Below are positions 50,549 to 60,033 of a stretch of DNA of 64,000 bases, in pieces (positions within the stretch are counted from its first letter, which is position 1; every line of letters starts with the position of its first letter). Origin of the DNA: DASUBN01 sp050261675 (GTDB lineage: Bacteria > Pseudomonadota > Gammaproteobacteria > Natronospirales > REEB76); assembly GCA_050261675.1 (NCBI GenBank), contig JBLNDO010000023.1, positions 62,001-126,000 of the forward strand, written 5' to 3'. The position numbers and the translations under genes are program-made. The notes beneath the pieces are model-generated. The model had not been told where the DNA came from. It saw nothing but the letters and a program-made list of their open reading frames with translations, and did no database searches.

Positions 50549-51702
50549 GGATGATGCCTGCGTTCCGGGAATGAATCGGCGAGGTCCAGCCTGAAAGCAT
50601 GGGTCTCTCCGTTGTGCAGGCCGACACCCGCGATTTCACCGCGGATGTTGATGGCACGGGCTTCCGTGAGCACCCATCCGGAATTGAGCGGGATCAGCGT
50701 GTTGAGATCCACAACCTTGCCGAAACTCCACAGGACGGCATGCGAATTGCCGCTGCCGGCGCCAGACCAGCCCACCGCCATCCCCAGTGCGTTGACGGCG
50801 AGTGCCGCGCTGTTGGCATCGCCTGGGAGTGTGCCTAGGTCGCGCATCGTGCCTGCATCCCAGATAAACGCCCGGGACACAGAAGCGTCGGCGGTGCCGG
50901 ACCAGCCCACCACCTGCCCCTTCCAATTGACCGCCAGCGCGGTGCTGGACGTCTGCCCGGCGAGGACGCCAAGACCGGTGCGCGCACCGTATTGCCAGAG
51001 ACTCGCCTCGCGATCGAAAGAGGATGTGCCGAGCAGCCCCGCATCCGCGGCGTAATCGCCCGCCATCACGCCAAGGTCATTCACGCCAAACAGCCGGCTG
51101 ATGGACCAATCACCGGCGCCGCCGCCCAGGTCCTGCATCTGCCCGTCCTGCCACAGTACGGCATGCAGCACCCAGGACCCACGGATCGTCTCGGAAGCAC
51201 CCGTCACCCAACCAAAATCGTTTATCCCGAAGCCAGTACTCATGCCGTAGCGGTCATTGAAGGAACAGGGGCAAAACAGCGCGCCCAGGCTGTGCATGAC
51301 CCCTTGATCCCAGATGAAGCCCTGCATGATCTCGGGGAAAGAGGGCCCGAATTCGTTGATGCCGCTGACTCCGGTCACCTGGCTGCGATCATTGATTGCG
51401 GTGGCATAGCTGCTAAGCCCGCCATTGAGCACGCCGAGGTCCTGCAGCGTGCCGTTCGCATACAGGAAGGCGTGGCGGCTGCCATCCGGCAGGCCGGCCC
51501 AACCCACCACCTGGCCCTGGTCGTTCATCCCCAGAGCGTCGCTCGATACACCACCGAGCGTGCCGAGATCGGTAACGAGGTAGCGCGGCGCCGGAAGCCC
51601 CCGGCTCATCATCGTCGGCGACATCATTAGGAATGTGAGACCCAATATACCGGCGGCAATTCTCTTGAAATGCTCGGGATGGTGATTCAAGGTTTTCTCC
51701 AT
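50545..51702 (-). CDS. HAF-repeat extracellular protein
   Basis: The 385-residue protein has a signal-like N-terminus (RIAAGILGLTFLMMSPTMMS) followed by about seven repeats of about 45-50 residues. Each has D-L-G-x-L-x-G-x-x-S-x-A-x-x-(I/V)-N-x-x-G-x-(V/M)-x-G and a HAF-type end (RHAFLYANG, HAVLWQDGQMQDLG, SRAFIWDAGTMRDLG, HAVLWSFGKVVDL, HAFRLD). These HAF repeats form a beta-propeller-like surface protein found in bacteria with complex envelopes. I saw no PEP-CTERM or other sorting tail. Why it lies inside a glycosyltransferase operon is not known; it could be an outer-surface partner of the polymer. The ribosome binding site is weak and coupling to the upstream gene (8-nt gap) is likely. 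Confidence 0.82.
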   Translation of the reverse strand: MEKTLNHHPEHFKRIAAGILGLTFLMMSPTMMSRGLPAPRYLVTDLGTLGGVSSDALGMNDQGQVVGWAGLPDGSRHAFLYANGTLQDLGVLNGGLSSYATAINDRSQVTGVSGINEFGPSFPEIMQGFIWDQGVMHSLGALFCPCSFNDRYGMSTGFGINDFGWVTGASETIRGSWVLHAVLWQDGQMQDLGGGAGDWSISRLFGVNDLGVMAGDYAADAGLLGTSSFDREASLWQYGARTGLGVLAGQTSSTALAVNWKGQVVGWSGTADASVSRAFIWDAGTMRDLGTLPGDANSAALAVNALGMAVGWSGAGSGNSHAVLWSFGKVVDLNTLIPLNSGWVLTEARAINIRGEIAGVGLHNGETHAFRLDLADSFPERRHHP

Positions 51703-51710
51703 ACGGCGAT

Positions 51711-52718
51711 TCACGGCCGATAGCGATAGCGCAGCATCAAGGGCAAGACCAGCAGGTAGAGGCCTTTCTGCATGATGAAGCTGAAATAACTGCGCCAAGA
51801 TTCATCCGGCGCTATCTTCTGCACGGGCTTGAGGCGCAAGTCGTTGCCGGCGATCTGGTGCCCCTGCTTCAACAAGTGGCCGGCGCCGGCGGCGTAATCA
51901 ATGCGAGGCACGCCGAGCAGGTCCGCGACGCCGCTGAGCGCCACGTCGGGGTTCCTGGTGTAGTCCTCGTAGCGCAGGAACAGACTGGGTCCGTGAAGTT
52001 GCCGCCTGACGCGTTCGCAGAAGTAATTCACCAATGCCCAGGTACCTGCGAACCGCAGGTTGCTCCTGCGTTTCACGTTGGCAAAGGGACCATCCTTGGG
52101 GCGCTCGCGGTACGGGATGCGCAGAGAATAGGCGACGCCGCGAACGTCCCGCACCAGATGAAGCAACCTCAGGTCGAGGCCCGCAACCCGCGACAAAGCC
52201 AGAGCACGCGCCGGGTTTTTGGAAGAATCGACGATTATGGAAGCGCCGGAAAGCCGCGCGATGGTGCTGAACAGCGCCAGGGTGTATTCCGCATAACGTG
52301 AGAATTTTCGACCGCGGTAGGACAGGCCGTTGAATGGCAGGAACAGGGCGCGCAGGCGCTCGTAGCGGTGCTGCAACCTGCGATACTCGCCCTGGGAGAA
52401 CCGCGGCACGGTTGCGCTCCATTCGCGCATCACGCCGCGCCAGAAGCCGCATTCCCCGGCCTTCAGGGTGCAGGCGCAATACTCTTCGTCGGAATTCGCG
52501 GATTGCAGCAGGTTGCCGAGTTCTCCACAGGAGAATACCCCGGGGTAGGCCCCGATCAGGCGGTCCAATAGGGTCGAACCGCTGCGACCGTCGCCGGCTA
52601 TGTAGATCACCTTGACGCGGGTGTCACCGCCGGCCGAAGCCGGCGGCGAGTGCTCGGCGGGCGCTTGCACACCCCGTGCGGCGACGTCATTCACGACAAA
52701 TTGAGCGTTGTTTTGCAT
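51711..52718 (-). CDS. PAPS-dependent sulfotransferase
   Basis: The product (about 335 residues) looks like a cytosolic carbohydrate sulfotransferase. The 5'-phosphosulfate loop is IYIAGDGRSGSTLLDRLIG, the 3'-phosphate region is IIVDSSKNPARALAL followed by LLHLVRDVRGVAYS, and YEDYTRNPDVAL is near the end. Sulfation would give the exopolysaccharide extra negative charge. Variable N-terminal residues before VKVIYIAG are low in family similarity; the ATG at 52718 is preferred to one at 52739. It is placed between the HAF-repeat protein gene and the second AsnB-type gene. PAPS-making genes are not seen here. Confidence 0.85.
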   Translation of the reverse strand: MQNNAQFVVNDVAARGVQAPAEHSPPASAGGDTRVKVIYIAGDGRSGSTLLDRLIGAYPGVFSCGELGNLLQSANSDEEYCACTLKAGECGFWRGVMREWSATVPRFSQGEYRRLQHRYERLRALFLPFNGLSYRGRKFSRYAEYTLALFSTIARLSGASIIVDSSKNPARALALSRVAGLDLRLLHLVRDVRGVAYSLRIPYRERPKDGPFANVKRRSNLRFAGTWALVNYFCERVRRQLHGPSLFLRYEDYTRNPDVALSGVADLLGVPRIDYAAGAGHLLKQGHQIAGNDLRLKPVQKIAPDESWRSYFSFIMQKGLYLLVLPLMLRYRYRP

Positions 52719-52757
52719 AAATCGGCCCCGGAATGGCATGGCGATACGCGGCGCCTT

Positions 52758-54671
52758 TCAGACACCGACGGCGGCAGGCACAACGGTCGTCGCAGGTGTT
52801 GGCCGCCGACCTGGCGGCGCATCCAGGAAGCTGCGGCACCATAATTCAAAAGAAATGAGGGTCCAAAGCTGCAGTCCAAGATCCCGGCCGCGTTCGTGGA
52901 TCGCGAGCAACTGCTCGATATAGCGCGTATCGAAGATCTCCCGCCGACGACTGGTATCCGATAACAGAAGCTCGCGGACGAACCCCGACAAGTGCCCGCG
53001 GAACCACAGCCCCAGCGGTGCAGCGAACCCGTGCTTCGGCTTGTCGATGATCTCGTCAGGAAGAATGCCGCGCATAGCCCGCTTGAAGATGCTCTTGGAT
53101 TCACCGTCCCTCAGCCGCAATTCCGGCGGGATAGTGGCGGCGAACTCCACCAGCTTGTGGTCCAGCAAGGGGACGCGGGCTTCCAGGGAGTGCGCCATGC
53201 TCATCCGGTCGACCTTGGTGAGTATGTCCAGCGGCAGATAGCTCTGCAGATCCCAGTGCTGGACGGCGGATAGCCAGTCGGCATCTGCACTCTGCAGGAA
53301 CATCCGTGCGTCTCTCCAGGGATCGTCGGCCGCCATCAGGGCGGCGGGTTCCGGCCTGAACAGCCGGCTTCTCTGATCCCCTTTGAAAAGGGTGGAGGCG
53401 TCCAGATAGCGCTCCGGCCCCGAAAGTGCGATGTGCCGCAGGAAATTGCGTCCCTTGGCGCCTTCGGGCAGCGCCTTTCCGACAAGCCCTAGCACGCGGC
53501 GCAGGGGGCCCGGTACATATTCGTAAAGCCGTTCCCGGCTCTCGACGCGGTACTTATCGTAGCCGGCGAACAATTCGTCGCCACCGTCGCCCGAGAGCAC
53601 TACCTTGACCTCCTCCGCCGCAAGCTTGGACACCATATAGGTCGGTATCGCGGAGGAATCGCCGAAGGGTTCGTCCAGGTGCCAGGCGATGCACTCCACC
53701 AGATCCTCGATACCGGGCTTGAGGATCAGTTCCGTGTGTTCGGTGCCGAACTGCCGCGCCACGCGCCTCGCCGAAGCGCTCTCGTCATAGCGCGATTCTT
53801 CGAAGCCGATGGAGAAGGTCTTGACGGGCCGTTCGCTGCGATGTGCCATGAATGCCACCACCGAGCTCGAATCCAGTCCTCCGCTCAGAAAGGCCCCGAG
53901 CGGCACATCGCTGACCAGGTGCAGCTCAACTGACTCCTCCATCAGCTCGCGGAGGCGCTCCGCGAAATACTCCTCTCCATGCTCGCGGTCGGGCTCGAAG
54001 CTCACATCCCAGTACCGGCTTAACCGCCGATGCCCGTCGATGCGCAGACTGAGTGTGTGCCCCGGCGGGAGCTTGTGTACGCCCTTGATGATGCTTTCCG
54101 TCCCGGGGGTAGAGAGGCTGGTGAATAGGTGATTGACGGCACCCCAGTTCAGGTCGCGCGGCACCTCCGGCAGTTGCAATAACGCCTTCAGTTCGGATGC
54201 GAAAATAAGGCGCCCCCCCGTTTCCGTGTAATACAGCGGCTTGATCCCAAGCCGATCGCGGGCCAGGAAAAGGGTCATGCGGTGCTCGTCCCATATGGCG
54301 AAGCTGTACATGCCCCGCAGCCTGCTCACGCAGGATTCACCGTATTCCTCGTAGAGGTGCACCAGTGTCTCGGTGTCGGTGGCGGTGTAAAAGCGGTGAC
54401 CTTGCCGCTCCAGGTCGGCGCGTAACTCCCGATAGTTGTAGATCTCGCCGTTCAGGACCACATGAATAGAGCCGTCCTCGTTGCGCACCGGTTGATGTCC
54501 GGTCTTGAGGTCGATGATGCTGAGGCGTCGCATGCCGAGCCCGGCACGTTCGTGCAGGTAGTATCCGGCATCGTCAGGTCCGCGATGCCGCATCGCCTCG
54601 CACATGGCTTCGATCTCGCGTGGGTACACCGCACGAGCGCCGTGGCTAAAGATGCCGGCTATCCCGCACAT
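52758..54671 (-). CDS. AsnB-type glutamine amidotransferase, copy 2
   Basis: The 637-residue protein has the same two-domain plan as the one at 45239: glutaminase with Cys2 (MCGIAGIFSHG, MRHRGPDDAG, LNGEIYNYREL, ATDTETLVHL) and synthetase with FLSGGLDSSSVV and GDGGDELFAGYDKYR. The two are diverged, so this is not a recent duplication; the text of this one (MRHRGPDDAGYYLHERAGLG, PEVPRDLNWGAVNHLFTSLS) reads like the amidotransferases reported for exosortase A loci. It may amidate a different sugar or position. AAGGAG lies 9 nt before the ATG. Confidence 0.9.
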   Translation of the reverse strand: MCGIAGIFSHGARAVYPREIEAMCEAMRHRGPDDAGYYLHERAGLGMRRLSIIDLKTGHQPVRNEDGSIHVVLNGEIYNYRELRADLERQGHRFYTATDTETLVHLYEEYGESCVSRLRGMYSFAIWDEHRMTLFLARDRLGIKPLYYTETGGRLIFASELKALLQLPEVPRDLNWGAVNHLFTSLSTPGTESIIKGVHKLPPGHTLSLRIDGHRRLSRYWDVSFEPDREHGEEYFAERLRELMEESVELHLVSDVPLGAFLSGGLDSSSVVAFMAHRSERPVKTFSIGFEESRYDESASARRVARQFGTEHTELILKPGIEDLVECIAWHLDEPFGDSSAIPTYMVSKLAAEEVKVVLSGDGGDELFAGYDKYRVESRERLYEYVPGPLRRVLGLVGKALPEGAKGRNFLRHIALSGPERYLDASTLFKGDQRSRLFRPEPAALMAADDPWRDARMFLQSADADWLSAVQHWDLQSYLPLDILTKVDRMSMAHSLEARVPLLDHKLVEFAATIPPELRLRDGESKSIFKRAMRGILPDEIIDKPKHGFAAPLGLWFRGHLSGFVRELLLSDTSRRREIFDTRYIEQLLAIHERGRDLGLQLWTLISFELWCRSFLDAPPGRRPTPATTVVPAAVGV

Positions 54672-54705
54672 TGCATATTGCTCCTTGAGGATCGTGACCT
54701 GCGGC

Positions 54706-55785
54706 TCAGGCCGCGTGATGCAGCCCGCATCTTGCTGCGAAATCGAACACCCCGTTGACTTGGCAACTCATCACCGAAGGTGAAAACCGCCCGAAAGCGT
54801 CCAGGCAGGCGTTTTCCCACAATAGTCGCCGCGGAACGGTGAGTTGAGGGTGGGCGGGATCACGGTGTGCGCAGGTGGTGTAGCCGAACCGGTACCCCGC
54901 CCCTGCCGCCGCCGAGGCGACCGCCGCATCGAAACGGCCATCTGGATAGGCGAGATGCAATGGTGCCTCGCCCAGGTGTTCCGTGATTTCGCGCATCGAT
55001 CCCTCGAGTTCTTCCGCCACCCTGCCCGCGCTTTCGTTGGTAAGCAGCGCATGGCTGCATGTGTGCGAGCCTGTGCGTATGCCCGCACGACGCATCTCGG
55101 CGAGCATGCTCCAGTCCATGGACCGCAGTTCCACCACCGTCGATTCCGGAAGCTCCACTTGGCGGCGCAACACTCGTATGATGCGGAGCAATTCCGCTTG
55201 GCCGAGCGTGCCGAACAAGGTGCGCATCAGTACCCGTGGATCCACTGAGCCCGCATCCAAGCCAGCCGGCGGGCTCGCTTGCGCCTCGTTGAGAACCGCT
55301 CGCAGCTGCCTGCGAGGGTCGCGCCAGGCGGAGACCGCCCTCGCCAACAGCAGATACAGCTCATCGTGGATCTGGAGGCGGGAGCTGCCCACGAGATCGG
55401 TGACCACGAAGACGACGGCCGGTATGCCCTTGCGCTTCAGCAGCGGGAAAGCCAGTTCGTAAACGTCCCGGTAGCCGTCGTCGAAGCTGATCAACGCTAC
55501 CGGCTTCCCTCCGGCGCGATCGCCGCGCAACCACCGGTCCATTTGATCAGGGTCAGCGTATGCATACTGCTGCCCAATCCAGTCGAGATGCTTCTCGAGT
55601 GTGGCCACGCTGATGAGCATGGAGGGCATGTACCCCCCAGAGTGGACGCGGAAGTCCTCCACCACCCGGTGATAACCGATGACGAGCGGCAAGGCCGGGC
55701 ACCCTCGCCTCGCACCCAGCCAGCGCGCTACGCCGGTACGCTGCAGCGCCACGGCCGCGGCCGCCTTGACCAGGCCCCGCATCAT
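54706..55785 (-). CDS. Polysaccharide deacetylase, NodB domain, longer form
   Basis: The 359-residue protein has a NodB-type domain with LPLVIGYHRVVED, LISFDDGYRDVYELAFPLLKRKGIPAVVFVV (catalytic DD), and GIRTGSHTCSHALLTN (metal histidines), plus PLHLAYPDGRFDAAV near the end. About 100 residues inserted between the FDDG and the histidine motif (about residues 130-240) are typical of larger deacetylase families. No clear signal peptide is present. It could act on N-acetylated sugars supplied via GlmS. It differs clearly from the deacetylase at 42432. Confidence 0.88.
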   Translation of the reverse strand: MMRGLVKAAAAVALQRTGVARWLGARRGCPALPLVIGYHRVVEDFRVHSGGYMPSMLISVATLEKHLDWIGQQYAYADPDQMDRWLRGDRAGGKPVALISFDDGYRDVYELAFPLLKRKGIPAVVFVVTDLVGSSRLQIHDELYLLLARAVSAWRDPRRQLRAVLNEAQASPPAGLDAGSVDPRVLMRTLFGTLGQAELLRIIRVLRRQVELPESTVVELRSMDWSMLAEMRRAGIRTGSHTCSHALLTNESAGRVAEELEGSMREITEHLGEAPLHLAYPDGRFDAAVASAAAGAGYRFGYTTCAHRDPAHPQLTVPRRLLWENACLDAFGRFSPSVMSCQVNGVFDFAARCGLHHAA

Positions 55786-55807
55786 GGCGTGTTGGCCACA
55801 GGGGGCA

Positions 55808-57307
55808 TCATGCGCGCCGGTTCCCGCCGGCCCATGTGCCGGTCACCTGCAGCCACTGCAGGATCGTGCGCCTCTCACCCGCACTCAACGGCCCACAGAA
55901 CCACAGCAGCAAACCGTAACTCAATGCGTACAGCGTTCCCAGAATAAGGAGCCCGGGCAGCGTCGGCAGCTGGAGGGCCGATTCCAGCAGCAGGCATGGC
56001 AATCCCGCGCCCGCTGCGATGGCGAGGATCGATAGGAGATTTCTCCAGGGCAGCACATGGGAGAATCCGCAGCGCAGGATGGCGGTGACGCGGGCGAGGG
56101 CCGCGCATTTTGCGACCGCCGTGGCGAGCAGGGTCACCGATACCGCACCCACAAGACCGAAGCGTGACAGCAGCGGAACGATGGCGAGAGCCACCACCGC
56201 GAGGCGTAACAGGTTGAGTACTACCAGGAAGCGGGTGTCGGCATGAACGCGAAGCACACTGTCGGTCATGATCGCGGCGAACAGCATGCTGAGGCTCCAT
56301 AGCATGAAGAGCGGCGCGCTCGCCGCATAATTCGAGGTAAAAAGCAGGACGATAAGCTTGTTCGCGGTCACCACCAGGACCCCCACCAGCGGTGCGAACA
56401 GGAGGGTCAGTTTGCGCGTGGTATCGAGCCAGAGATCCAGGGCTTCCTCGTTGCGGTTATCGCGCAGGTCCTCGCCCATCTTCACCATCATCACACTGCT
56501 GGTGGACGTCATCATGAACTCCACCAACGGGATCTGCAGGCAGCCCACGGAATAAATTGCGAACGTTGCGGCGTCAAAATGATAGGAAACCACGTACATG
56601 TGGAGGTTGTTCTGCAGCGTTTCGATGGAAACCGCGAGCGCGAACGGCAGCGCATACGCCAGATGCTTTTTCATGAGCGTCGCATCGAACCGCAGACCTT
56701 CGGAAAACTCGCGACGCAGATAAAGCGCTACGGCACCGAAGCGCACGGCTGCAAAGGCCAGAGCGCCGAGAAAAAGTGCCCCCAGGCTGCGAAACAGCAA
56801 CGCGGGCAGGAGATAAAGCACCGACCGTACCAGATCGGACAGCGCATAGGCCCCGAATGCGAAGAGATGACGCTTGCGGGTAATCATGACGATCTCGAAG
56901 ACCGCCGTGACCAACATCAACAACAGGTAGGTACCGATCAGCGGTAGGTAGGTCACGAGTTGCGGATTTTTGAATCCGCGGCCTACCGCCTTCTCATTGA
57001 TCCACAACAGCCCGAGACAGGCTAAACCTGAGAGCGCCAGCACCAGCACCGCATTCGTCACATATCCGCCGCGATCGGCAGGTGCACTGGGCAGGAAGTA
57101 GTACAGGCTCTCCGCCATGCCGAGTTGCCCAATTCCGTAAAGGGTGGTGTAGATCAGGAAAAGCTGCTTGTAGGTGCCGAACTCCGTCTGGCTGAAGATC
57201 CGTACCAGCACCACGGGTATGGCGAACGAAACGACGAATCCGAGCGTCCGCCCGGACACGAGCATGAACGCGGGCCTGAACACCGACCCCGGCGTTTTCC
57301 CATCCAT
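55808..57307 (-). CDS. Polysaccharide flippase (Wzx/MATE-like)
   Basis: The 499-residue membrane protein has about 12-14 hydrophobic segments and the start of the polysaccharide-transporter family (FMLVSGRTLGFVVSFAIPVVLVRIFSQTEFGTYKQLFLIYTTL). It would flip lipid-linked oligosaccharide units across the inner membrane for a Wzy-type pathway. Wzy itself is not seen in the window. I chose the ATG at 57307, which overlaps the FemAB-like gene stop by one base (TGATG); the open frame further upstream lies over that gene. Confidence 0.88.
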   Translation of the reverse strand: MDGKTPGSVFRPAFMLVSGRTLGFVVSFAIPVVLVRIFSQTEFGTYKQLFLIYTTLYGIGQLGMAESLYYFLPSAPADRGGYVTNAVLVLALSGLACLGLLWINEKAVGRGFKNPQLVTYLPLIGTYLLLMLVTAVFEIVMITRKRHLFAFGAYALSDLVRSVLYLLPALLFRSLGALFLGALAFAAVRFGAVALYLRREFSEGLRFDATLMKKHLAYALPFALAVSIETLQNNLHMYVVSYHFDAATFAIYSVGCLQIPLVEFMMTSTSSVMMVKMGEDLRDNRNEEALDLWLDTTRKLTLLFAPLVGVLVVTANKLIVLLFTSNYAASAPLFMLWSLSMLFAAIMTDSVLRVHADTRFLVVLNLLRLAVVALAIVPLLSRFGLVGAVSVTLLATAVAKCAALARVTAILRCGFSHVLPWRNLLSILAIAAGAGLPCLLLESALQLPTLPGLLILGTLYALSYGLLLWFCGPLSAGERRTILQWLQVTGTWAGGNRRA

Positions 57308-58506
57308 CACGGCTCCGGATACAGGAACTGCTGCGGCCAATGCACCACACGCTTGAGCCCGCGCCGGATATCCACCGCGCGACGGCAGAAAGTCCCTTCG
57401 ACGCCCGGCGGGTAGCAATCGAACCTCACCAGGTCACGGCCACCCCGCGCCCACAGGAACTTATATTCCTCATCGCCGTGCAGGAGGTCATATTCGTCCG
57501 CGCCCTCTTCGAGGGCCCTCTGGATGCCGAAGGCCATGGCCACGAGCCCCACGCTGTGATTGCGGTAGGCGGGGTCGAAGCCCGACTGGTAGAAATAGAA
57601 CGCCCTGCCATACCGGAATGCATAGAGCGAAGCTGCGGGCTTTCCGTCCAGGTTTAGCATGAACAAACGCAACCACCCGCGCTGCAGCGCGATACGGGTG
57701 AACGCATCGTGAAATTCCATGATGCCTTCCCCATCCAGGGCATCGGAGCCACGCCGGCCGGCCCAACGCAGGCGATGCAACCGGGCAAACAGCGGCAGGC
57801 ATTCCCGGCGTTGTGCTTCGGAACGCACCTGCTGGAATTCAACCTGGAAGGACGCAGCCAGTCGCCGCAGCCTTCGGCGAACATTCTGCCGGTGTGCCGA
57901 TCCGACGCCCGCGAGATACGAATCCCAACTATGCCCGGCCAGGTCGAGATATGGACACACATCGGTGATGGCAAGGCTCGCGGCCCATCCTGCCTTCTGC
58001 AGCCGCGCGGCGACCCGGCTGGAGAACCTGGAGCCAGCTCTGACCTGCCTTAGCTCTAAAACACGTCCGCATCCGGCAAGGTGGTCTGCTACAGCCTCGA
58101 GGACATCTTCTTCCGTTCCGCGCCGGACGATGAAATCCAGATAATCGGAACCCACCGCACCCATGCCCAGGAATTCCAGCGCCTCGAACGGCAGCAGTCG
58201 CTCAGGCTGGCGCGGCCTGACCACGAGTGGTGCGATCGCGAGCAACTGGCCGGCACGGCGCACTGTGAACAGATGGAGACGCCGTTCACCCGCCAGATGC
58301 TCCCACCAGGTGTGCAGCCACTCCCAGGTGAGGAACAGGCAATCGGCATAGCTATCCTGCAGGAGTTCATCCCACTCCCGCTGCATGAGCGCGAACCGGC
58401 TCGGATCCTCTATCCACTCCACCTCCAGGGCGTCCGGCGACACGGTCGCGAAGGTCGGGCGCGATCGAAGCAAGGGTGCGGGGGAACTGTTTGGATATAG
58501 CAGCAT
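57307..58506 (-). CDS. FemAB/BcsL-like GNAT-fold acyltransferase
   Basis: The 399-residue protein matches the Acetyltransf_6 (CelD/BcsL) group related to FemAB, double GNAT-fold proteins that move acyl or aminoacyl groups. Key stretches are FLTWEWLHTWWEHLAG (typical N-terminal feature), LEFLGMGAVGSDYLDFIV, VGSAHRQNVRRRLRRLA, and AFYFYQSGFDPAYRNHSVGLVAMAFGIQRALEEGADEYDLLHGDEEYKFLWA (C-terminal core). A FemAB-related protein is a known companion of exosortase A polysaccharide loci. Given the carrier-protein cassette next to it, it is a candidate to attach the activated amino acid to the polymer; that is inference only. Confidence 0.85.
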   Translation of the reverse strand: MLLYPNSSPAPLLRSRPTFATVSPDALEVEWIEDPSRFALMQREWDELLQDSYADCLFLTWEWLHTWWEHLAGERRLHLFTVRRAGQLLAIAPLVVRPRQPERLLPFEALEFLGMGAVGSDYLDFIVRRGTEEDVLEAVADHLAGCGRVLELRQVRAGSRFSSRVAARLQKAGWAASLAITDVCPYLDLAGHSWDSYLAGVGSAHRQNVRRRLRRLAASFQVEFQQVRSEAQRRECLPLFARLHRLRWAGRRGSDALDGEGIMEFHDAFTRIALQRGWLRLFMLNLDGKPAASLYAFRYGRAFYFYQSGFDPAYRNHSVGLVAMAFGIQRALEEGADEYDLLHGDEEYKFLWARGGRDLVRFDCYPPGVEGTFCRRAVDIRRGLKRVVHWPQQFLYPEP

Positions 58507-58559
58507 GCTTGCGTCTCAACGGCCGGAGACACAGCGCTCCGGCGTGGCGTGCGGCGTTT

Positions 58560-59696
58560 TCAACCGAGTATGGAGCTGATCCACCATTCACCCTCAAGCC
58601 GGGTGAGGAAGGCCTCTCCCGCTTCGAGGGTGTGCAGGATATCCGCGTCCCGGGAATGCAGCATTAACCAGGCGTCCCCGGCGTGGTGGAAGAGGCAGGA
58701 TTGTTCCGCGAGGTTGCGGAAAAGCGCCGGGTCCACCTGTCCGGTGACGGCGATAGCTCCCTGCTCCTTCGCCTCGTAAAACAGGTGGTCGAGGACGGCG
58801 TCGACTGAATCGCGGCCGGCGGCCAGTTGTGCCACTTCCACCACACCGTTCGGCCGCATGAAATACAGGTACCAACCCCGCACCCCGCCGGCGCCATCGC
58901 GCACGACTGTTTTGCGGAAACTTCCATAGCGGCTGTTCGTCGTGAGAGTCCGCATCAGCCAATCTGCGCCATGGGGTTCGTAGATCGGCTTGAGCGAGCG
59001 ATCTCCGGTGAAATGCGGGAGGCTGTCGCACAGAACTTGTGGGTCCAATTCTGCCGGGCTCGTACCCTCGGGTTCCTGCAGCCGGAGATAACTGCCTGAG
59101 ATATGCGGCGCCACCAGATCCATGAACCGGCAAGCAGGCTCCAGGAGCCACGCCGCAGTTGTCGGCAGACCTCGGTTCTTCAGAAACGACAGGATATAGC
59201 GCCCCGGTTGCAGCGGCCGCGTCCAGCGCAAGCCATATAACAGGGAAGCATGCCCGCCGGCGCTCTCCCAGATGCGGCGCGAGACGTTGTTCACTTCCGC
59301 GAGCGACAGGTCCTGCGGGCCCGAAAAGAAACGCTTCACCAGGTGGACCGCCGCCAGCGTGGCGCGCCGCCCGGGTTCGACCATGAAGCTGTGGGTGACT
59401 GCCGCGGTGATGCGCCGGCCCTTGAACCACATGGGGCGGGGCAGCACGCCGACGCAGCCGATCACCTCGCCGTCCGCCTCGAACACGAGCGAAGGCAGAT
59501 CGTCCGTACGCCAAGGGTTGTCGAGCAGTATCTTCTCCAGGTTCGCCTGCAGGCTGCGTTCCCGCCCGCGGTACTTGTCGCCGTACACACAGGAATGCAG
59601 GCGCACGATGCCGTGGATGTCGCGCGCTTCCAGTGGGCGCACGTACCCCGCGAGGTGGTCCTGGAGGCTCCAGGATTGGATGGGAGCGAGGATCAC
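58560..59696 (-). CDS. GNAT-type N-acyltransferase, two-domain
   Basis: The product (378 residues from GTG at 59696) has an N-terminal GNAT-like domain (YVRPLEARDIHGIVRLHSCVYG, VFEADGEVIGCVGVLPRPMWFKGRRITAAVTHSFMVEPGRRATLAAVHLVKR). Its C-terminal half is less typical and contains YLYFMRPNGVVEVAQLAAG. GGAGGG 5 nt before the GTG favours that start; an ATG at 59735 would overlap the carrier protein gene by 14 bases. It is the last gene of a set with the carrier protein and adenylating enzyme, so it may take an acyl or aminoacyl group from the carrier. Confidence 0.75.
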   Translation of the reverse strand: MILAPIQSWSLQDHLAGYVRPLEARDIHGIVRLHSCVYGDKYRGRERSLQANLEKILLDNPWRTDDLPSLVFEADGEVIGCVGVLPRPMWFKGRRITAAVTHSFMVEPGRRATLAAVHLVKRFFSGPQDLSLAEVNNVSRRIWESAGGHASLLYGLRWTRPLQPGRYILSFLKNRGLPTTAAWLLEPACRFMDLVAPHISGSYLRLQEPEGTSPAELDPQVLCDSLPHFTGDRSLKPIYEPHGADWLMRTLTTNSRYGSFRKTVVRDGAGGVRGWYLYFMRPNGVVEVAQLAAGRDSVDAVLDHLFYEAKEQGAIAVTGQVDPALFRNLAEQSCLFHHAGDAWLMLHSRDADILHTLEAGEAFLTRLEGEWWISSILG

Positions 59697-59721
59697 GTTA
59701 CCCTCCTCTGAGATCTGTGTC

Positions 59722-60033
59722 CTAGCGGCCCGCACGTCGTCCCCCGATGCCGCCCACGGGGCGTTGCACGCGCTCTCTCGCGCCGCCGCCCACAGCCAGC
59801 TTGGCGAGATGTTCCGCGATGCTCGCCGTGGTCCTGAATTTTTCCAAATCGATGTCCTCGAGTGTGAACTTGACGCCGAATTCCTTCTCGATGTGGAGAA
59901 GCATGTTCACGAACGTAAGCGAGTCCATGACGCCGCTCTTGAGCAGGTCGACATCTGGGGAAGGCACCGGTAGTCCGAGCTTGTGCTCAAACAGCCGTTC
60001 CACCCTATTGAGCAATTGCGCGCCCGTAGTCAC
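59722..60033 (-). CDS. Acyl/peptidyl carrier protein
   Basis: This carrier protein (103 residues from GTG at 60033) has the phosphopantetheine attachment serine S38 in LLKSGVMDSLTFVNML. Helix 3 is DIDLEKFRTTASIAEHL, as in acyl carrier proteins. A C-terminal tail of about 18 residues rich in Gly and Arg (GGARERVQRP and on) is unusual. The GTG start puts about 37 residues before the serine, the normal distance; the frame is open further upstream, where it overlaps the acetyltransferase gene. It is encoded beside a stand-alone adenylation enzyme, its likely loader. Confidence 0.87.
   Translation of the reverse strand: MTTGAQLLNRVERLFEHKLGLPVPSPDVDLLKSGVMDSLTFVNMLLHIEKEFGVKFTLEDIDLEKFRTTASIAEHLAKLAVGGGARERVQRPVGGIGGRRAGR

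Noticed and set aside
50545..51702. PEP-CTERM sorting tail on the HAF-repeat or other exported proteins
   Set aside because: None of the exported proteins ends in PEP, a membrane segment and a basic tail.
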